From the NCBI RefSeq assembly GCF_014644415.1, contig NZ_BMKQ01000001.1, positions 3,051,217-3,115,216 on the forward strand: a stretch of 64,000 nt of DNA. Direction: 5' to 3'. Numbering within the stretch: position 1 is the first letter of the stretch; each line of letters opens with the position of its first letter. The position numbers were made by a program, and so were the translations under genes. Below are positions 44,004 through 53,333 of the stretch, piece by piece. Under the pieces are notes generated by a model. That model worked only from the letters and a program-made list of their open reading frames with translations, was not told the origin of the DNA and made no database searches. The stretch comes from Marmoricola endophyticus (lineage in GTDB: Bacteria > Actinomycetota > Actinomycetes > Propionibacteriales > Nocardioidaceae).

Positions 44004-44430
44004 ACCGTCTCCGCTGTCGGCCGACGAGCTGGCGCTCTGGCACGCGTTCAAGCACGCGGCCGAGCACGTACGACGACGCGTCGGCGAGGAGATCGCCCAG
44101 GCGACCGGCCTGTCCGACCCCGACTACGGGATCCTGACCCGCCTGGACGACGGGGCCGGTCGGCTGCGTCAGCAGGAGCTGGCGACCTCCATGGGCTGGC
44201 ACCGCAGCCGCCTGTCGCACCAGCTGACCCGGATGGAGACCCGCGGCCTCGTGCAGCGACGTGACGCCGACGGCGGGGGAGTCGTCGTACGCCTCACCGA
44301 CGCCGGTGCGGACGCCGTCGCGCTGGCGCGGCCCGTCCACGCCGCCGCCGTACGACGGCACCTGCTGGGCCGGGTCCCGCCTGCGACCCGCGAGGCGCTG
44401 CTCGCGCTGCTGCAGGACCTCGCGCGCTGA
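43996..44430 (+). CDS. MarR family transcriptional regulator
   Basis: 144 residues, winged helix: ATGLSDPDYGILTRLDDGAGRLRQQELATSMGWHRSRLSHQLTRMETRGLVQRRDADGG in condensed form, with recognition helix at about 75-88 and wing at 95-105 (GGGVVVRLTDAG). Divergent from the SDR gene with only 29 bp between starts, and two matching operators overlap both starts, so it probably represses itself and the SDR until a ligand binds. ATG at 43996 preceded by GAGGAG. Confidence 0.9.
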   Translation: MTTPSPLSADELALWHAFKHAAEHVRRRVGEEIAQATGLSDPDYGILTRLDDGAGRLRQQELATSMGWHRSRLSHQLTRMETRGLVQRRDADGGGVVVRLTDAGADAVALARPVHAAAVRRHLLGRVPPATREALLALLQDLAR

Positions 44431-44437
44431 ACCGACG

Positions 44438-44761
44438 TCAGCCGCCGTGCTGCAGGCCCCACCGGTGGAGCGCGGCGAACACGTCCTCCAGGCTCCGCCC
44501 CTCCTCGGTGATGCGGTACGTCACCTGGGGCGGCACGGTGGGCACGACCTCGCGCTCGACCAGCCCCGCCCCGACCAGGGTCCTGAGCTCGGCCGAGAGC
44601 ACCTTCTGGGAGATGCCGCCGACGCGGCGCTGCAGCTCGGCGTACCGGCACTCCTCCTGAAGCAGCTGCCAGAGGATCGCCATCGACCACTTGCCGCCGA
44701 TCAGGTCGATGGTGGCGCGCACCGAGGAGTCGCAGAACCCGTCGGAGAAGGCGCTGGTCAC
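44438..44761 (-). CDS. HxlR family transcriptional regulator
   Basis: 107 residues. FCDSSVRATIDLIGGKWSMAILWQLLQEECRYAELQR then GGISQKVLSAELRTLVGAGLVERE and PPQVTYRITEEGRSLEDVFAAL are the HxlR winged helix (a MarR relative). A Cys at position 10 is where redox or aldehyde-sensing HxlR members carry their sensor. Divergent from the tautomerase gene 107 bp away, its likely target. GTG at 44761. Confidence 0.9.
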   Translation of the reverse strand: MTSAFSDGFCDSSVRATIDLIGGKWSMAILWQLLQEECRYAELQRRVGGISQKVLSAELRTLVGAGLVEREVVPTVPPQVTYRITEEGRSLEDVFAALHRWGLQHGG

Positions 44762-44868
44762 GCCCTATTCCTACCTCGACGTCGGCTCCCGACCACGAAG
44801 TGCCGTCTTCCGCACCCGCCGACAGAGCAGCACGATCGGAGCGACCGCCCCACTCCCAGGAGGAAACC

Positions 44869-45075
44869 GTGCCCATCGTCAACGTCGACATCGTCCCCGA
44901 GCTCATGAACGGCGACCGCGACCAGCAGTACGTCCAGATCGCCGCCGGCATCACCGAGGCGATCGTCTCCAGCACCGGCGCTCCGGCCGAGCCGGTGCAC
45001 GTGCTCTTCGCCGAGGTCTCCGACGCGCGCTACGCCGTCGGCGGGGTGATGCTGCGCGAGCGGATGAAGGGCTGA
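44869..45075 (+). CDS. 4-oxalocrotonate tautomerase family protein
   Basis: 68 residues; after removal of the initiator the N-terminal Pro (PIVNVDIVPELM) is the catalytic base of the family. An arginine-bearing end (LRERMKG) fits. Small tautomerases of this type isomerise keto-enol acids or handle halogenated compounds; substrate unknown. GTG at 44869 follows an ideal AGGAGG 6 bp upstream, which also fixes Pro as residue 2. Divergent from the HxlR regulator. Confidence 0.9.
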   Translation: MPIVNVDIVPELMNGDRDQQYVQIAAGITEAIVSSTGAPAEPVHVLFAEVSDARYAVGGVMLRERMKG

Positions 45076-45109
45076 CCGTCCGGCGCGCTCGACGGCCCGG
45101 GCCGCCCGC

Positions 45110-45991
45110 TCAGGCCCCGGGCTCGCCGTGCACTGCGGGACGGTGCGGCGCCGTCCAGCCGGCCAGGAGCGCGAGAGCGCCGGCAGCCGGCGAGTCCGGC
45201 TCGGCCGTGTAGACGTTGATCCGCTGACCGGGGTCGCCGGCGAGCTCGAACGCCTCGAAGTCCAGCTCCAGGTCGCCGACCAGCGGGTGGTGGAGGCGCT
45301 TGCGACCGGTGCGGTGGTACTTCACGTCGTGGGCGGCCCAGCGCACGCGGAAGTCCTCACTGCGCGTCGACAGCTCGCCGACCAGCTCGGAGAGCGCCTT
45401 GTCGTACGGGTCGCGGCCGGCCTCGGCGCGCAGGAAGGCGACGCAGTCGTCACGGACCCTCTCGAAGTCCACGAAGAAGTCCGGTGCCGACGGGTCGAGG
45501 AAGACGTACCGCGCGGAGTTGGGGTGCTCGCCGCGGTCGGGCTGGTCGTACAGAGGTGCGTACAGCGCTCGTCCGAGGTCGTTCGCGGCGAGGACGTCGA
45601 AGCGCCCGTTGCGCAGGTACGCCGGCGTCGGCATCGTGTCGAGGATGCGCTGCACCGTCGGGCGCACGCGTTGCCGCGCCGGTGTCCTCGTCGTACGTCG
45701 TCCGCCGCCTCCGGCGTGTCGCGCGAGCCGGAACAGGTGGTCGCGCTCCGCCTCGTCGAGCCCGAGCGCGTGGACGAGCCCGTCGAGCACGGTGTCGGAG
45801 ACGCCGCCGGCCGACCCGCGCTCGAGGCGGGTGTAGTACTCGACGCTGATCCCCGCCAGCAGGGCGGCCTCCTCGCGGCGCAGCCCGGTGACGCGGCGGT
45901 GGGCGCCGTACACCGGCAGCCCGGCCTGCTCCGGGGTGATCCGGGCGCGGCGGGAGCTGAGGAACTCCTTGAGGTCGGTTCCGGCACTCAT
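45110..45991 (-). CDS. XRE-type regulator with MmyB-like ligand-binding domain
   Basis: 293 residues. N-terminal helix-turn-helix (RVTGLRREEAALLAGISVEYYTRLERG near 28-54) and a PAS-like MmyB C-terminal domain from about 105 (TPAYLRNGRFDVLAANDLGRALYAPLY, then YVFLDPSAPDFFVDFERVRDDCVAFLRAEAGRDP), known in this family to bind fatty acyl ligands. Such regulators usually sit beside, and control, the oxidoreductase genes they face; here the four-gene operon at 46132-49581 is divergent. ATG at 45991. Confidence 0.92.
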   Translation of the reverse strand: MSAGTDLKEFLSSRRARITPEQAGLPVYGAHRRVTGLRREEAALLAGISVEYYTRLERGSAGGVSDTVLDGLVHALGLDEAERDHLFRLARHAGGGGRRTTRTPARQRVRPTVQRILDTMPTPAYLRNGRFDVLAANDLGRALYAPLYDQPDRGEHPNSARYVFLDPSAPDFFVDFERVRDDCVAFLRAEAGRDPYDKALSELVGELSTRSEDFRVRWAAHDVKYHRTGRKRLHHPLVGDLELDFEAFELAGDPGQRINVYTAEPDSPAAGALALLAGWTAPHRPAVHGEPGA

Positions 45992-46131
45992 CTGCCCGAG
46001 CCTAGGCCCGGGCGCGACGACTGGGAGTCCCTGCGAGTACCCCTCACGCCAGTGCCTGTTCCGTCCCGTGCCCGCGCGGCAGGCTGGAGGGGTCCCGGAG
46101 GAACCGGGGCACGACGAGAGGGAGCAGCACG
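45992..46131. promoter_or_regulatory. divergent control region between the MmyB-type regulator and the oxidoreductase operon
   Basis: 140 bp holding both promoters. Two spaced direct repeats GAGTCCC and GAGTACC (46024-46030 and 46036-46042) and an inverted CCTAGGCCCGGG stretch (46000-46011) are candidate operators; none is certain. Confidence 0.4.
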
Positions 46132-47172
46132 GTGAGGGCAGCCATCTTCAACGGGAAGGGTGACGTGAGCCTCGGCGAGCGTCCGGACCCGCGGATCCAG
46201 GAGCCGACCGACGCAGTGGTCCGCGTGGTGCGCGGGTGCGTGTGCGGGTCGGACCTCTGGTACTACCGCGGCGTCAACGACCACGCCGTCGGCTCCATCG
46301 GGCACGAGTACGTCGGTGTCGTCGAGGAGGTCGGCGCAGACGTGTCCGACGTCGCCGTGGGCGACCTCGTGATCGCGCCGTTCACCTACAACGACGGCAC
46401 CTGCCCGGCCTGCGCGAACGGGTTCGAGTCCAACTGCACCCACGGCGGCGCCTTCGGGGACGGCGCGAGCGACGGCGGCCAGGGCGAGCGGGTGCGTTCT
46501 CCGTACGCCGACGCGACGCTGGTCGCGGTGCCGGGCACGGACTTCTCCGACGCCCAGCTGGCGTCGTTCACCGCACTGTCGGACGTGATGTGCACGGGCT
46601 ACCACGCGGCCGTGAGCGCCGGGGTCACGGAGGGCGACACCGTGGCCGTGGTCGGCGACGGCGCCGTCGGGCTGTCCGCCGTCCTCGGTGCCCGGCTGCT
46701 CGGCGCGAGCCGGATCATCGCGATGAGCCGGCACGAGCCCCGTCAGGCCGTGGCGCGCGAGTTCGGCGCCACCGACATCGTCGCCGAGCGGGACCAGGAG
46801 GGCATCGAGGCGGTCCTCGAGCTCACCGACGGCGTCGGCGTCGACGCCGCGCTCGAGTGCGTCGGCACCGACTCGGCGATCTCGACCTGCGTCGGCGTCG
46901 TCCGCGCCGGCGGCATGATCGGCGCGGTCGGGGTGCCGCTGTACGAGCAGTTCACGTACCAGCAGATCTTCGGGAAGAACGTCGGCATCAAGGGCGGCGT
47001 CGCGCCGGCGCGCCACTACATCCCCGAGCTGCTCGAGAAGGTCCTCGACGGCTCGATCGACCCGGGCCGTCTCTTCGACCTCACGGTCGACCTCGACGAC
47101 GTCGCCGAGGCGTACGCCGCGATGGACGAGCGCCGCGCGATCAAGTCGCTGCTGCGCGTCAGCCAGCCCTGA
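46132..47172 (+). CDS. zinc-dependent medium-chain alcohol dehydrogenase
   Basis: 346 residues. Catalytic zinc region GCVCGSDLWYYRG near 35 and GHEYVGVVEEVGADV near 57; a structural-zinc-like loop has three Cys (TCPACANGFESNC near 88) rather than four; Rossmann GDGAVGLSAVLGARLLGA near 175. First gene of a unidirectional operon with two aldo/keto reductases and a cupin; gaps of 27, 18 and 27 bp, each with a strong ribosome site. A detoxification or secondary-alcohol role fits this company. GTG at 46132 preceded by GAGAGGGAGC. Confidence 0.92.
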   Translation: MRAAIFNGKGDVSLGERPDPRIQEPTDAVVRVVRGCVCGSDLWYYRGVNDHAVGSIGHEYVGVVEEVGADVSDVAVGDLVIAPFTYNDGTCPACANGFESNCTHGGAFGDGASDGGQGERVRSPYADATLVAVPGTDFSDAQLASFTALSDVMCTGYHAAVSAGVTEGDTVAVVGDGAVGLSAVLGARLLGASRIIAMSRHEPRQAVAREFGATDIVAERDQEGIEAVLELTDGVGVDAALECVGTDSAISTCVGVVRAGGMIGAVGVPLYEQFTYQQIFGKNVGIKGGVAPARHYIPELLEKVLDGSIDPGRLFDLTVDLDDVAEAYAAMDERRAIKSLLRVSQP

Positions 47173-47199
47173 GCCCACCTCGACCCAAGGAGCACCTCC

Positions 47200-48231
47200 A
47201 TGCAGTACCGACGGCTCGGCCGCACCGGCGTCCGGGTCAGTCCGCTCACCCTCGGCGCGATGATGTTCGGCCCGTGGGGCAACGAGGACCGCGCCGACTC
47301 CGTGCGGATCATCCACGCGGCCCTGGACGCCGGGATCAACGTCGTCGACACCGCCGACGTCTACTCCGCCGGTGTCTCGGAGGAGATCGTCGGCGAGGCG
47401 ATCAAGGGCCGCCGTGACGACGTCGTCCTGGCGACGAAGTTCTTCATGCCCATGGACGCCGACGACCCCAACAGACGGGGAGGCTCACGGCGCTGGATCG
47501 TGCGTGCGGTCGAGGACTCGCTGCGCAGGCTCGGCACCGACCACCTCGACCTCTACCAGGTGCACCGGCCCAGCCCGGACACCGACGTCGAGGAGACGCT
47601 CGGCGCGCTGAGCGACCTGGTGCACCAGGGCAAGGTCCGCTACCTCGGCTCGTCGTCGTACACCGGATCGCAGATCGTCGAGGCCCAGTGGGCCGCGAAG
47701 GCGAACCACCTGGAGCGCTTCGTGACCGAGCAGCCGCCGTACTCGCTGCTGGTGCGCGGCATCGAGACCGACGTCCTTCCCACGGCGCTGCGTCACGGCA
47801 TGGGGACGATCACGTACAGCCCGCTGTCCGGCGGCTGGCTCTCCGGCCGCTGGCGCAAGGACGCGGCGGGCACGCCGACCTCCTCGGCGCGTCCGTCGGC
47901 GCGCTTCGACATGAGCACCGCAGGCAACCAGCGCAAGCTGGAGACGGTGGAGCAGCTCGCGCTGCTGGCCGAGGACGCAGGGCTGAGCCTGATCGAGCTC
48001 GCGGTCGCGTTCGTGATCCGCCACCCGGGCGTGACGTCCGCGATCGTCGGTCCGCGCACGATGGAGCAGCTCGAGGCGTTCCTGCCCGCCGCGGACCTCG
48101 CGCTCAGCGAGGACGTGCTGGACCGGATCGACGAGATCGTCGCTCCCGGAGTCACGATGAACCCCGACGACGACAGCTACGGCGACCACGAGCTCACACC
48201 CGCGCAGCGCCGGCGGGCGGCGCTCGGCTGA
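47200..48231 (+). CDS. aldo/keto reductase (long, YajO/MocA-like group)
   Basis: 343 residues, TIM barrel NADPH oxidoreductase. Catalytic tetrad seen: Asp and Tyr in VVDTADVYSAG near 48, Lys in VLATKFFM near 75, His in YQVHRPSP near 124. Cofactor end AIVGPRTMEQLEA near 283. ATG at 47200 preceded by AAGGAGCACC. Second gene of the MmyB-linked operon. Confidence 0.93.
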   Translation: MQYRRLGRTGVRVSPLTLGAMMFGPWGNEDRADSVRIIHAALDAGINVVDTADVYSAGVSEEIVGEAIKGRRDDVVLATKFFMPMDADDPNRRGGSRRWIVRAVEDSLRRLGTDHLDLYQVHRPSPDTDVEETLGALSDLVHQGKVRYLGSSSYTGSQIVEAQWAAKANHLERFVTEQPPYSLLVRGIETDVLPTALRHGMGTITYSPLSGGWLSGRWRKDAAGTPTSSARPSARFDMSTAGNQRKLETVEQLALLAEDAGLSLIELAVAFVIRHPGVTSAIVGPRTMEQLEAFLPAADLALSEDVLDRIDEIVAPGVTMNPDDDSYGDHELTPAQRRRAALG

Positions 48232-48249
48232 CCACGGAGAGGAACCACC

Positions 48250-48675
48250 ATGAAGCACCAGACCCCGAACCCGACCGTGAAGACGCCCGCGAGCAACTTC
48301 ACCGGCGACGTGTGGATGAATCCCGTCTTCGGCGGTGAGGACGACTCGGCGCTGGTCGTCGGGCTCGTCCGGTTCACCCCCGGCGCCCGCAGCAACTGGC
48401 ACTCCCACGCCAACGGTCAGCTGCTGGTGTGCACCGACGGTGTCGGCCTGGTCGTCAACAGGGACGGTCAGACGCTCGTGCTGCACGCCGGGGAGACGGT
48501 GTGGACGCCGCCCGGCGAGGAGCACTGGCACGGCGGCACGACGCAGAACCTGATGTGCCACTACGCGATCCTCGACGAGACCCCCGAGAAGGACGCCACC
48601 GTCTGGCTCGAGCCGGTCACCGACGAGCAGTACGACGCCGCCAACCGTGAGGCCGGCACCACCGCCGAGGCCTGA
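48250..48675 (+). CDS. cupin domain protein (mandelonitrile lyase/carboxymuconolactone-type cupin)
   Basis: 141 residues with cupin motif 1 FTPGARSNWHSHANGQLLVCTDG near 37-60 (two His) and motif 2 TVWTPPGEEHWHGGTTQNLM near 85-104 (His cluster), so a single metal-binding cupin. The arrangement resembles bacterial manganese-dependent hydroxynitrile lyase-like cupins, but function is not proven. Third gene of the operon; ATG preceded by GAGAGGAACC. Confidence 0.88.
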   Translation: MKHQTPNPTVKTPASNFTGDVWMNPVFGGEDDSALVVGLVRFTPGARSNWHSHANGQLLVCTDGVGLVVNRDGQTLVLHAGETVWTPPGEEHWHGGTTQNLMCHYAILDETPEKDATVWLEPVTDEQYDAANREAGTTAEA

Positions 48676-48702
48676 GCCCCACTCGAACGGGAGGAACCAC
48701 CC

Positions 48703-49581
48703 ATGGACACCCTGACCCTCAACAACGGCGTCACCATGCCCGCTCTCGGGCTCGGCGTCTTCCAGACCCCGCCCGAGGAGACCAGAGCCGCGGTCGCCGC
48801 GGCACTCGAGGCCGGCTACCGGCACGTCGACACCGCCGCGGCGTACGGCAACGAGCGCGAGGTCGGCCAGGCCATCGCCTCCTCGGGCGTCGACCGCGAC
48901 GACGTGTTCGTCGAGACCAAGGTCTGGATCAGCGACTTCGGCCGTGACCGGACCCTGCACGCGTGGGAGAAGTCGGCCGGCAAGCTCGGCGTCGACGTCA
49001 TCGACCTGCTGATCCTGCACCAGGCGCTGCCCGGGGAGTTCGAGCGGACGCTGGAGGCGTACGGGGCGCTGGAGCAGCTGCTGGCCGACGGCAGGGTCCG
49101 CTCGATCGGCGTCTCGAACTTCATGGTCGACCACCTCGACCGGCTGCTGGCCGAGACCGACGTGGTGCCGGCGGTCAACCAGATCGAGCTGCACCCGTAC
49201 TTCGCCCAGCCGCGCGTCGAGGCAGCCGACGCCGAGCACCACATCGTCACGCAGGCGTGGTCGCCGATCGGTGGGATCACGTTCTACCGCGACGGGCAGA
49301 CCGGCAGCGCCCTGGAGGACGACACCATCGTCGGGATCTCCGAGGTGCACGGCAAGTCGCCGGCGCAGGTGATGCTGCGCTGGGGGTTGCAGCACGGCCG
49401 GTCGGTGATCCCGAAGTCGACCAAGGCGCACCGGATCGCCGAGAACATCGACGTCTTCGACTTCACCCTCACCGAGGACCAGATGGCCGCGCTCGACGGC
49501 CTGGACACCGGCGTACGCGGCGGCCCCGAGCCGGAGGACGTGACGCTGGAGGCGTTCGGGCGAGACATCCCCGGGGCTTGA
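48703..49581 (+). CDS. aldo/keto reductase (2,5-diketogluconate reductase-like)
   Basis: 292 residues. Tetrad: Asp and Tyr in HVDTAAAYGNE near 47, Lys in FVETKVWIS near 73, His in LLILHQALP near 106. GISEVHGKSPAQVMLRWGLQHGRSVIPKST near 209 is the AKR5-type C-terminal signature. Last gene of the MmyB-linked operon. ATG preceded by GGGAGGAACC. Confidence 0.93.
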   Translation: MDTLTLNNGVTMPALGLGVFQTPPEETRAAVAAALEAGYRHVDTAAAYGNEREVGQAIASSGVDRDDVFVETKVWISDFGRDRTLHAWEKSAGKLGVDVIDLLILHQALPGEFERTLEAYGALEQLLADGRVRSIGVSNFMVDHLDRLLAETDVVPAVNQIELHPYFAQPRVEAADAEHHIVTQAWSPIGGITFYRDGQTGSALEDDTIVGISEVHGKSPAQVMLRWGLQHGRSVIPKSTKAHRIAENIDVFDFTLTEDQMAALDGLDTGVRGGPEPEDVTLEAFGRDIPGA

Positions 49582-49611
49582 GCCGGGCGAGCGGCGCCTC
49601 TCGGCGTCGGG

Positions 49612-49884
49612 TCAGTCGTCGGCTTCGCGCTCGATCGCGGAGTCCAGCCGCTCGCGGGCGCCGTCGAGCCAGCGCTGGCAGGTACGGGCCAGACGCTCGC
49701 CGCGCTCCCACAGGTCGATGGACTCGGCCAGCGTCGTCCCGCCCTGCTCCAGGGCATGGACGACCTCGGTGAGCGCCTCGCGGGCGTCCTCGTACGACAG
49801 GTCGTCCTCGGGGTGCCGCGGGTCGGTGTCCTCCACGGACGGGGCGGCCTTCTTCGCGGCGGCCTTCTTGGCGGACTCAGGCAT
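49612..49884 (-). CDS. xseB: exodeoxyribonuclease VII small subunit
   Basis: 90 residues; Lys/Ala-rich N terminus then the XseB helical hairpin [53 protein letters not shown] in outline, ending acidic. Binds XseA to form the single-strand exonuclease used in repair. Its ATG overlaps the xseA stop by 8 bp, ensuring coupled synthesis. Counterpart of Rv1107c. Confidence 0.95.
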   Translation of the reverse strand: MPESAKKAAAKKAAPSVEDTDPRHPEDDLSYEDAREALTEVVHALEQGGTTLAESIDLWERGERLARTCQRWLDGARERLDSAIEREADD

Positions 49885-51112
49885 CGGGTGACTCCTCGGT
49901 GCTGGTGCTCGTCACGTCGGCCGTGATCCGGCCCGACGCGACCCTGATGTCGACGGAGGTGCCGGGGCCGAGGCCGGCGGGGTCGGTGAGCGCGGTGCCG
50001 TCGGGCCCGGTGACGACGGCGTAGCCGCGCCTCAGCGTGGACAGGGGCGAGAGCGCGCGCACCCGCGCGATCCGGTGGTCGAGGTCGTCGGCGGCCCGGT
50101 CCACGCGGTGCCGGACGGCCCGGCCGCCTCGCTCGCGCAGCGCCTCGACCTCGCGCGAGCGCTCGCCCAGCCCGCCGCGCGGGTCGGCCAGGACCGGCCG
50201 GGAGCGCAGCGACGTGACCAGCTGCCGCTCGGCGCTGATCCGGCCGAGGAGGGCGCGGCGGCCCCGCTCGCGCAGCTGCATCGTCCGCTGCGCCTCCTCG
50301 GCGACGTCCGGGACGACCCGCTTCGCGGCGTCGGTCGGAGTGGCGGCCCGCCAGTCGGCGACGAGGTCCAGCAGCGGGTCGTCGGACTCGTGGCCGATGG
50401 CCGAGACCACCGGCGTGCGCAGGGCGGACACCGCCCGCACCAGCCCCTCGTCGGAGAACGGCAGCAGGTCCTCGACCGACCCACCGCCCCGGGCGACCAC
50501 GATGACGTCGACGTCGGCGTCCGCCTCGAGCCGCTGCAGCGCCTCGATCACCTCTCGGGTGCAGTGCACCCCCTGCATGGCGGAGTACGACGCTACGATC
50601 CGCACGGCAGGCCAGCGGCGCCGTGAGACCTCGACGACGTCCTTCTCCGCGGCCGAGCCCTGGCTGGTGACCAGCCCGACCGCACCGGGCAGGAACGGCA
50701 GCGGCCGCTTGCGCTCGGCCGCGAACAGGCCCTCGGCCGCGAGCAGCCGCCGGGTCCGCGCGATCCGCGCGAGCAGCTCGCCCAGGCCGACCATCCGCAC
50801 CTCGCGGGCCTGCAGGCTCAGCGAGCCGCGGGCGGCGTAGTACGTCGGCTTGCCGTGCACGACGATCGACGCGCCCTCGACCACGGGGGTGACCAACGAG
50901 TCCAGCAGCGCACGGTTCGCGGTGACCGTGACCGACACGTCGGCGAGCGAGTCCCGCAGCGTGAGGAAGGCCGTCGACATGCCCTGACGGCGGCTGATCT
51001 GGGTGACCTGGCCCTCGACCCAGATGGCACCGAGCCGGTCGATCCAGCCGCCGATCGCCTGGGCGACCGCGCGCACCGGTGCCGGCTTCTCCGGCGAGGT
51101 GTCGAGGGCCAT
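49877..51112 (-). CDS. xseA: exodeoxyribonuclease VII large subunit
   Basis: 411 residues. N-terminal OB fold ([20 protein letters not shown] near 23), catalytic core [20 protein letters not shown] near 147 and [22 protein letters not shown] near 198, with [18 protein letters not shown] near 232, then a coiled-coil XseB-binding region and [12 protein letters not shown] near the C terminus. ATG at 51112; the gene is divergent from ispH 48 bp away. Counterpart of Rv1108c. Confidence 0.96.
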   Translation of the reverse strand: MALDTSPEKPAPVRAVAQAIGGWIDRLGAIWVEGQVTQISRRQGMSTAFLTLRDSLADVSVTVTANRALLDSLVTPVVEGASIVVHGKPTYYAARGSLSLQAREVRMVGLGELLARIARTRRLLAAEGLFAAERKRPLPFLPGAVGLVTSQGSAAEKDVVEVSRRRWPAVRIVASYSAMQGVHCTREVIEALQRLEADADVDVIVVARGGGSVEDLLPFSDEGLVRAVSALRTPVVSAIGHESDDPLLDLVADWRAATPTDAAKRVVPDVAEEAQRTMQLRERGRRALLGRISAERQLVTSLRSRPVLADPRGGLGERSREVEALRERGGRAVRHRVDRAADDLDHRIARVRALSPLSTLRRGYAVVTGPDGTALTDPAGLGPGTSVDIRVASGRITADVTSTSTEESPDA

Positions 51113-51160
51113 GGGTCGAAGGTTAGGGGGCGGCTCCGACGGATCCGTACGATGGCGCCC

Positions 51161-52165
51161 ATGAGCACCGACCTCGGCACCCCGCCCGTGCTGTCGCCCG
51201 ACGAGGCCGAGCGCGCCGTGCTGCTCGCGGCGCCGCGCGGCTACTGCGCCGGCGTCGACCGCGCGGTGATCACCGTGGAGAAGGCGCTGGAGACGTACGG
51301 CGCGCCCGTCTACGTACGCAAGCAGATCGTCCACAACAAGCACGTCGTGCAGACGCTGTCGGACCGCGGCGCGATCTTCGTCGAGGAGCTCACCGAGGTG
51401 CCCGCGGGGCAGACGGTGGTCTTCTCCGCCCACGGCGTCTCGCCGCAGGTGCACGCCGACGCCGCCGAGCGGGGCCTGAAGACGATCGACGCGACCTGCC
51501 CCCTGGTGACCAAGGTGCACCACGAGGCGAAGCGGTTCGCGAAGGAGGACTACGACATCCTGCTGATCGGGCACGAGGGCCACGAGGAGGTCGAGGGCAC
51601 CGCGGGCGAGGCGCCGGAGCGGATCCAGCTCGTGCAGGGCCCCGACGACGTGGAGAACATCGTCGTGCGCGACCCGGACAAGGTCGCCTGGCTCTCCCAG
51701 ACCACGCTCTCGGTCGACGAGACGTTGGAGACGGTCGAGGCGATCCGGCAGCGGTTCCCGAACCTGCTCGATCCCCCGTCGGACGACATCTGCTACGCCA
51801 CCCAGAACCGCCAGCTCGCGGTGAAGGAGATCTCCGCCGACGCCGACCTGGTGATCGTCGTCGGCTCGGGGAACTCCTCCAACTCCGTACGCCTCGTCGA
51901 GGTCGCGCTCGAGGCGGGGGCCAAGGCGTCCTACCGCGTCGACGACGCCTCGGAGATCGACGAGGACTGGTTCGACGGCGTCGACCGGGTGGCCGTCACC
52001 TCGGGCGCGTCGGTTCCCGAAGACCTCGTCGAGGGAGTGCTGGCGCTGCTGGCCGAGCACGGCTACCCCGACGCGCGTGCGGTCCAGTCGGCCGAGGAGT
52101 CGCTGATCTTCGCGCTGCCGCCCGAGCTGCGCCGCGACATGCGCGCCGTCGCCACCCGGCAGTGA
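51161..52165 (+). CDS. ispH: 4-hydroxy-3-methylbut-2-enyl diphosphate reductase
   Basis: Last step of the MEP isoprenoid pathway, HMBPP to IPP and DMAPP, on a [4Fe-4S] cluster. 334 residues. Cluster cysteines in [12 protein letters not shown] near 28, [14 protein letters not shown] near 113 and [11 protein letters not shown] near 212; substrate-site residues in HNKH, AHGVSPQ and GHEGHEE. ATG at 51161 chosen; an ATG at 51152 adds three residues. Same relation to xseA as lytB2 (Rv1110) in M. tuberculosis. Feeds the Z-prenyl synthase encoded in this window. Confidence 0.96.
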   Translation: MSTDLGTPPVLSPDEAERAVLLAAPRGYCAGVDRAVITVEKALETYGAPVYVRKQIVHNKHVVQTLSDRGAIFVEELTEVPAGQTVVFSAHGVSPQVHADAAERGLKTIDATCPLVTKVHHEAKRFAKEDYDILLIGHEGHEEVEGTAGEAPERIQLVQGPDDVENIVVRDPDKVAWLSQTTLSVDETLETVEAIRQRFPNLLDPPSDDICYATQNRQLAVKEISADADLVIVVGSGNSSNSVRLVEVALEAGAKASYRVDDASEIDEDWFDGVDRVAVTSGASVPEDLVEGVLALLAEHGYPDARAVQSAEESLIFALPPELRRDMRAVATRQ

Positions 52166-52172
52166 GAGCGTC

Positions 52173-52811
52173 ATGAGACAGGGCAGCGCGCGCTTCGTCG
52201 ACATCCACCCGGTCGACCCGCAGGCCCGTGCCGTGGGTCAGGTCGTCGACATCCTGCGCGACGGCGGGCTGATCGCCTACCCCACCGACTCCGGCTACGC
52301 GCTCGGCTGCCGGCTCGGCAACCGCGAGGGGCTGGACCGGATCCGGGAGATCCGCCAGCTCGACGACAAGCACCACTTCACGCTCGTGTGCCACGACTTC
52401 GCCCAGATGGGGCAGCTGGTGCACCTCGGCAACGCGCAGTTCCGTGCCGTCAAGGCAGCGACGCCGGGGGCGTACACCTTCATCCTGCCCGCCACCTCCG
52501 AGGTGCCGCGGGCCTTCCTGCACCCGAAGAAGCGCACCGTCGGGGTACGGATCCCGGACCACCGCACCGTCTCGGCGCTGCTGGAGGAGCTCGGAGAGCC
52601 GCTGCTGTCCTCGACCCTGATCCTCCCCGGCGAGACGACGGCGATGACCGAGGGCTGGCAGGTGCTGGAAGAGCTCGGCCACCACCTCGACGCCGTCGTG
52701 GAGTCCGGCGAGGTGACCGCCGAGCCGACGACCGTGGTGGACCTCTCCGACGACGTCGCCGAGGTGGTCAGGGTCGGCGCGGGCGACCCGAGCCGGTTCA
52801 GCGAAGCGTGA
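52173..52811 (+). CDS. Sua5/YciO/YrdC family protein
   Basis: 212 residues. [14 protein letters not shown] near 36, [11 protein letters not shown] near 69 and [15 protein letters not shown] near 122 give the YrdC-like fold that binds double-stranded RNA or makes threonylcarbamoyl-AMP. The sequence is closer to the YciO branch (KHHFTLVC rather than the TsaC pattern), whose role is less clear than TsaC in tRNA t6A synthesis. ATG 7 bp after ispH, so probably cotranscribed. Confidence 0.88.
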   Translation: MRQGSARFVDIHPVDPQARAVGQVVDILRDGGLIAYPTDSGYALGCRLGNREGLDRIREIRQLDDKHHFTLVCHDFAQMGQLVHLGNAQFRAVKAATPGAYTFILPATSEVPRAFLHPKKRTVGVRIPDHRTVSALLEELGEPLLSSTLILPGETTAMTEGWQVLEELGHHLDAVVESGEVTAEPTTVVDLSDDVAEVVRVGAGDPSRFSEA

Positions 52812-53274
52812 GGCTGCGGCTTCTCGCGGGCGACTCGACGGCGTACGGCGAGGCCCGACGCTCACGTGCCTCGGCCCGCATCCGGTTGGTCCGCTGACGG
52901 ACGGCGAGCACGATCAGGGCGTTCGCGTAGCCCGCGAACAGGGCGCCCGAGTGGTGCGCCAGGCCGGAGAAGACCGCCTGGACACGTCCGTCGGACGCGT
53001 CCCCCACCGACACCGGGTGGACGACGCCGACGACCAGCATCGTGGCGAGCAGCAGCAGCGGCGGGAGCACGCCGATCCAGAAGAACTGGCCCGGTCGGAT
53101 GGCCAGCGCCGCTGCGATGCAGACGAGCGTGAAGCACACGTCGAACAGAACGCTGAGCCGACCGGTGACCAGGGAGTCGAGGGCGACCGTGACCGCGAGG
53201 GCGGCCGCGGCCAGCGCGACCACGCTGCCGCTGGGCAGCCGCCCCTCCTCCCAGATGGTGCGCGAGGGGCTCAT
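52798..53274 (-). CDS. integral membrane protein, DUF6542-like
   Basis: 158 residues, four predicted helices in the first 125 (GSVVALAAAALAVTVALDSLV, LFDVCFTLVCIAAALAI, FFWIGVLPPLLLLATMLVVGVV, SGALFAGYANALIVLAVRQR) and a basic tail. PGQFFWIGVLPPLLLLATM, placed next to ispH, resembles the actinobacterial DUF6542 family (Rv1111c region); the family name is from memory. Its 3' end overlaps the convergent YrdC gene by 14 bp. Confidence 0.72.
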   Translation of the reverse strand: MSPSRTIWEEGRLPSGSVVALAAAALAVTVALDSLVTGRLSVLFDVCFTLVCIAAALAIRPGQFFWIGVLPPLLLLATMLVVGVVHPVSVGDASDGRVQAVFSGLAHHSGALFAGYANALIVLAVRQRTNRMRAEARERRASPYAVESPARSRSLTLR

Positions 53275-53333
53275 GGCGCAACGCTAGGCGGCGCCGTGGG
53301 CTCAGGGACCGCGCCACGCCGGGCCGGGACGGG

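Noticed and set aside
45093-45104. 12-bp palindrome CGGCCCGGGCCG as a terminator or operator
   Set aside because: A loopless GC palindrome is expected by chance in such DNA; it may still help termination but the evidence is weak.
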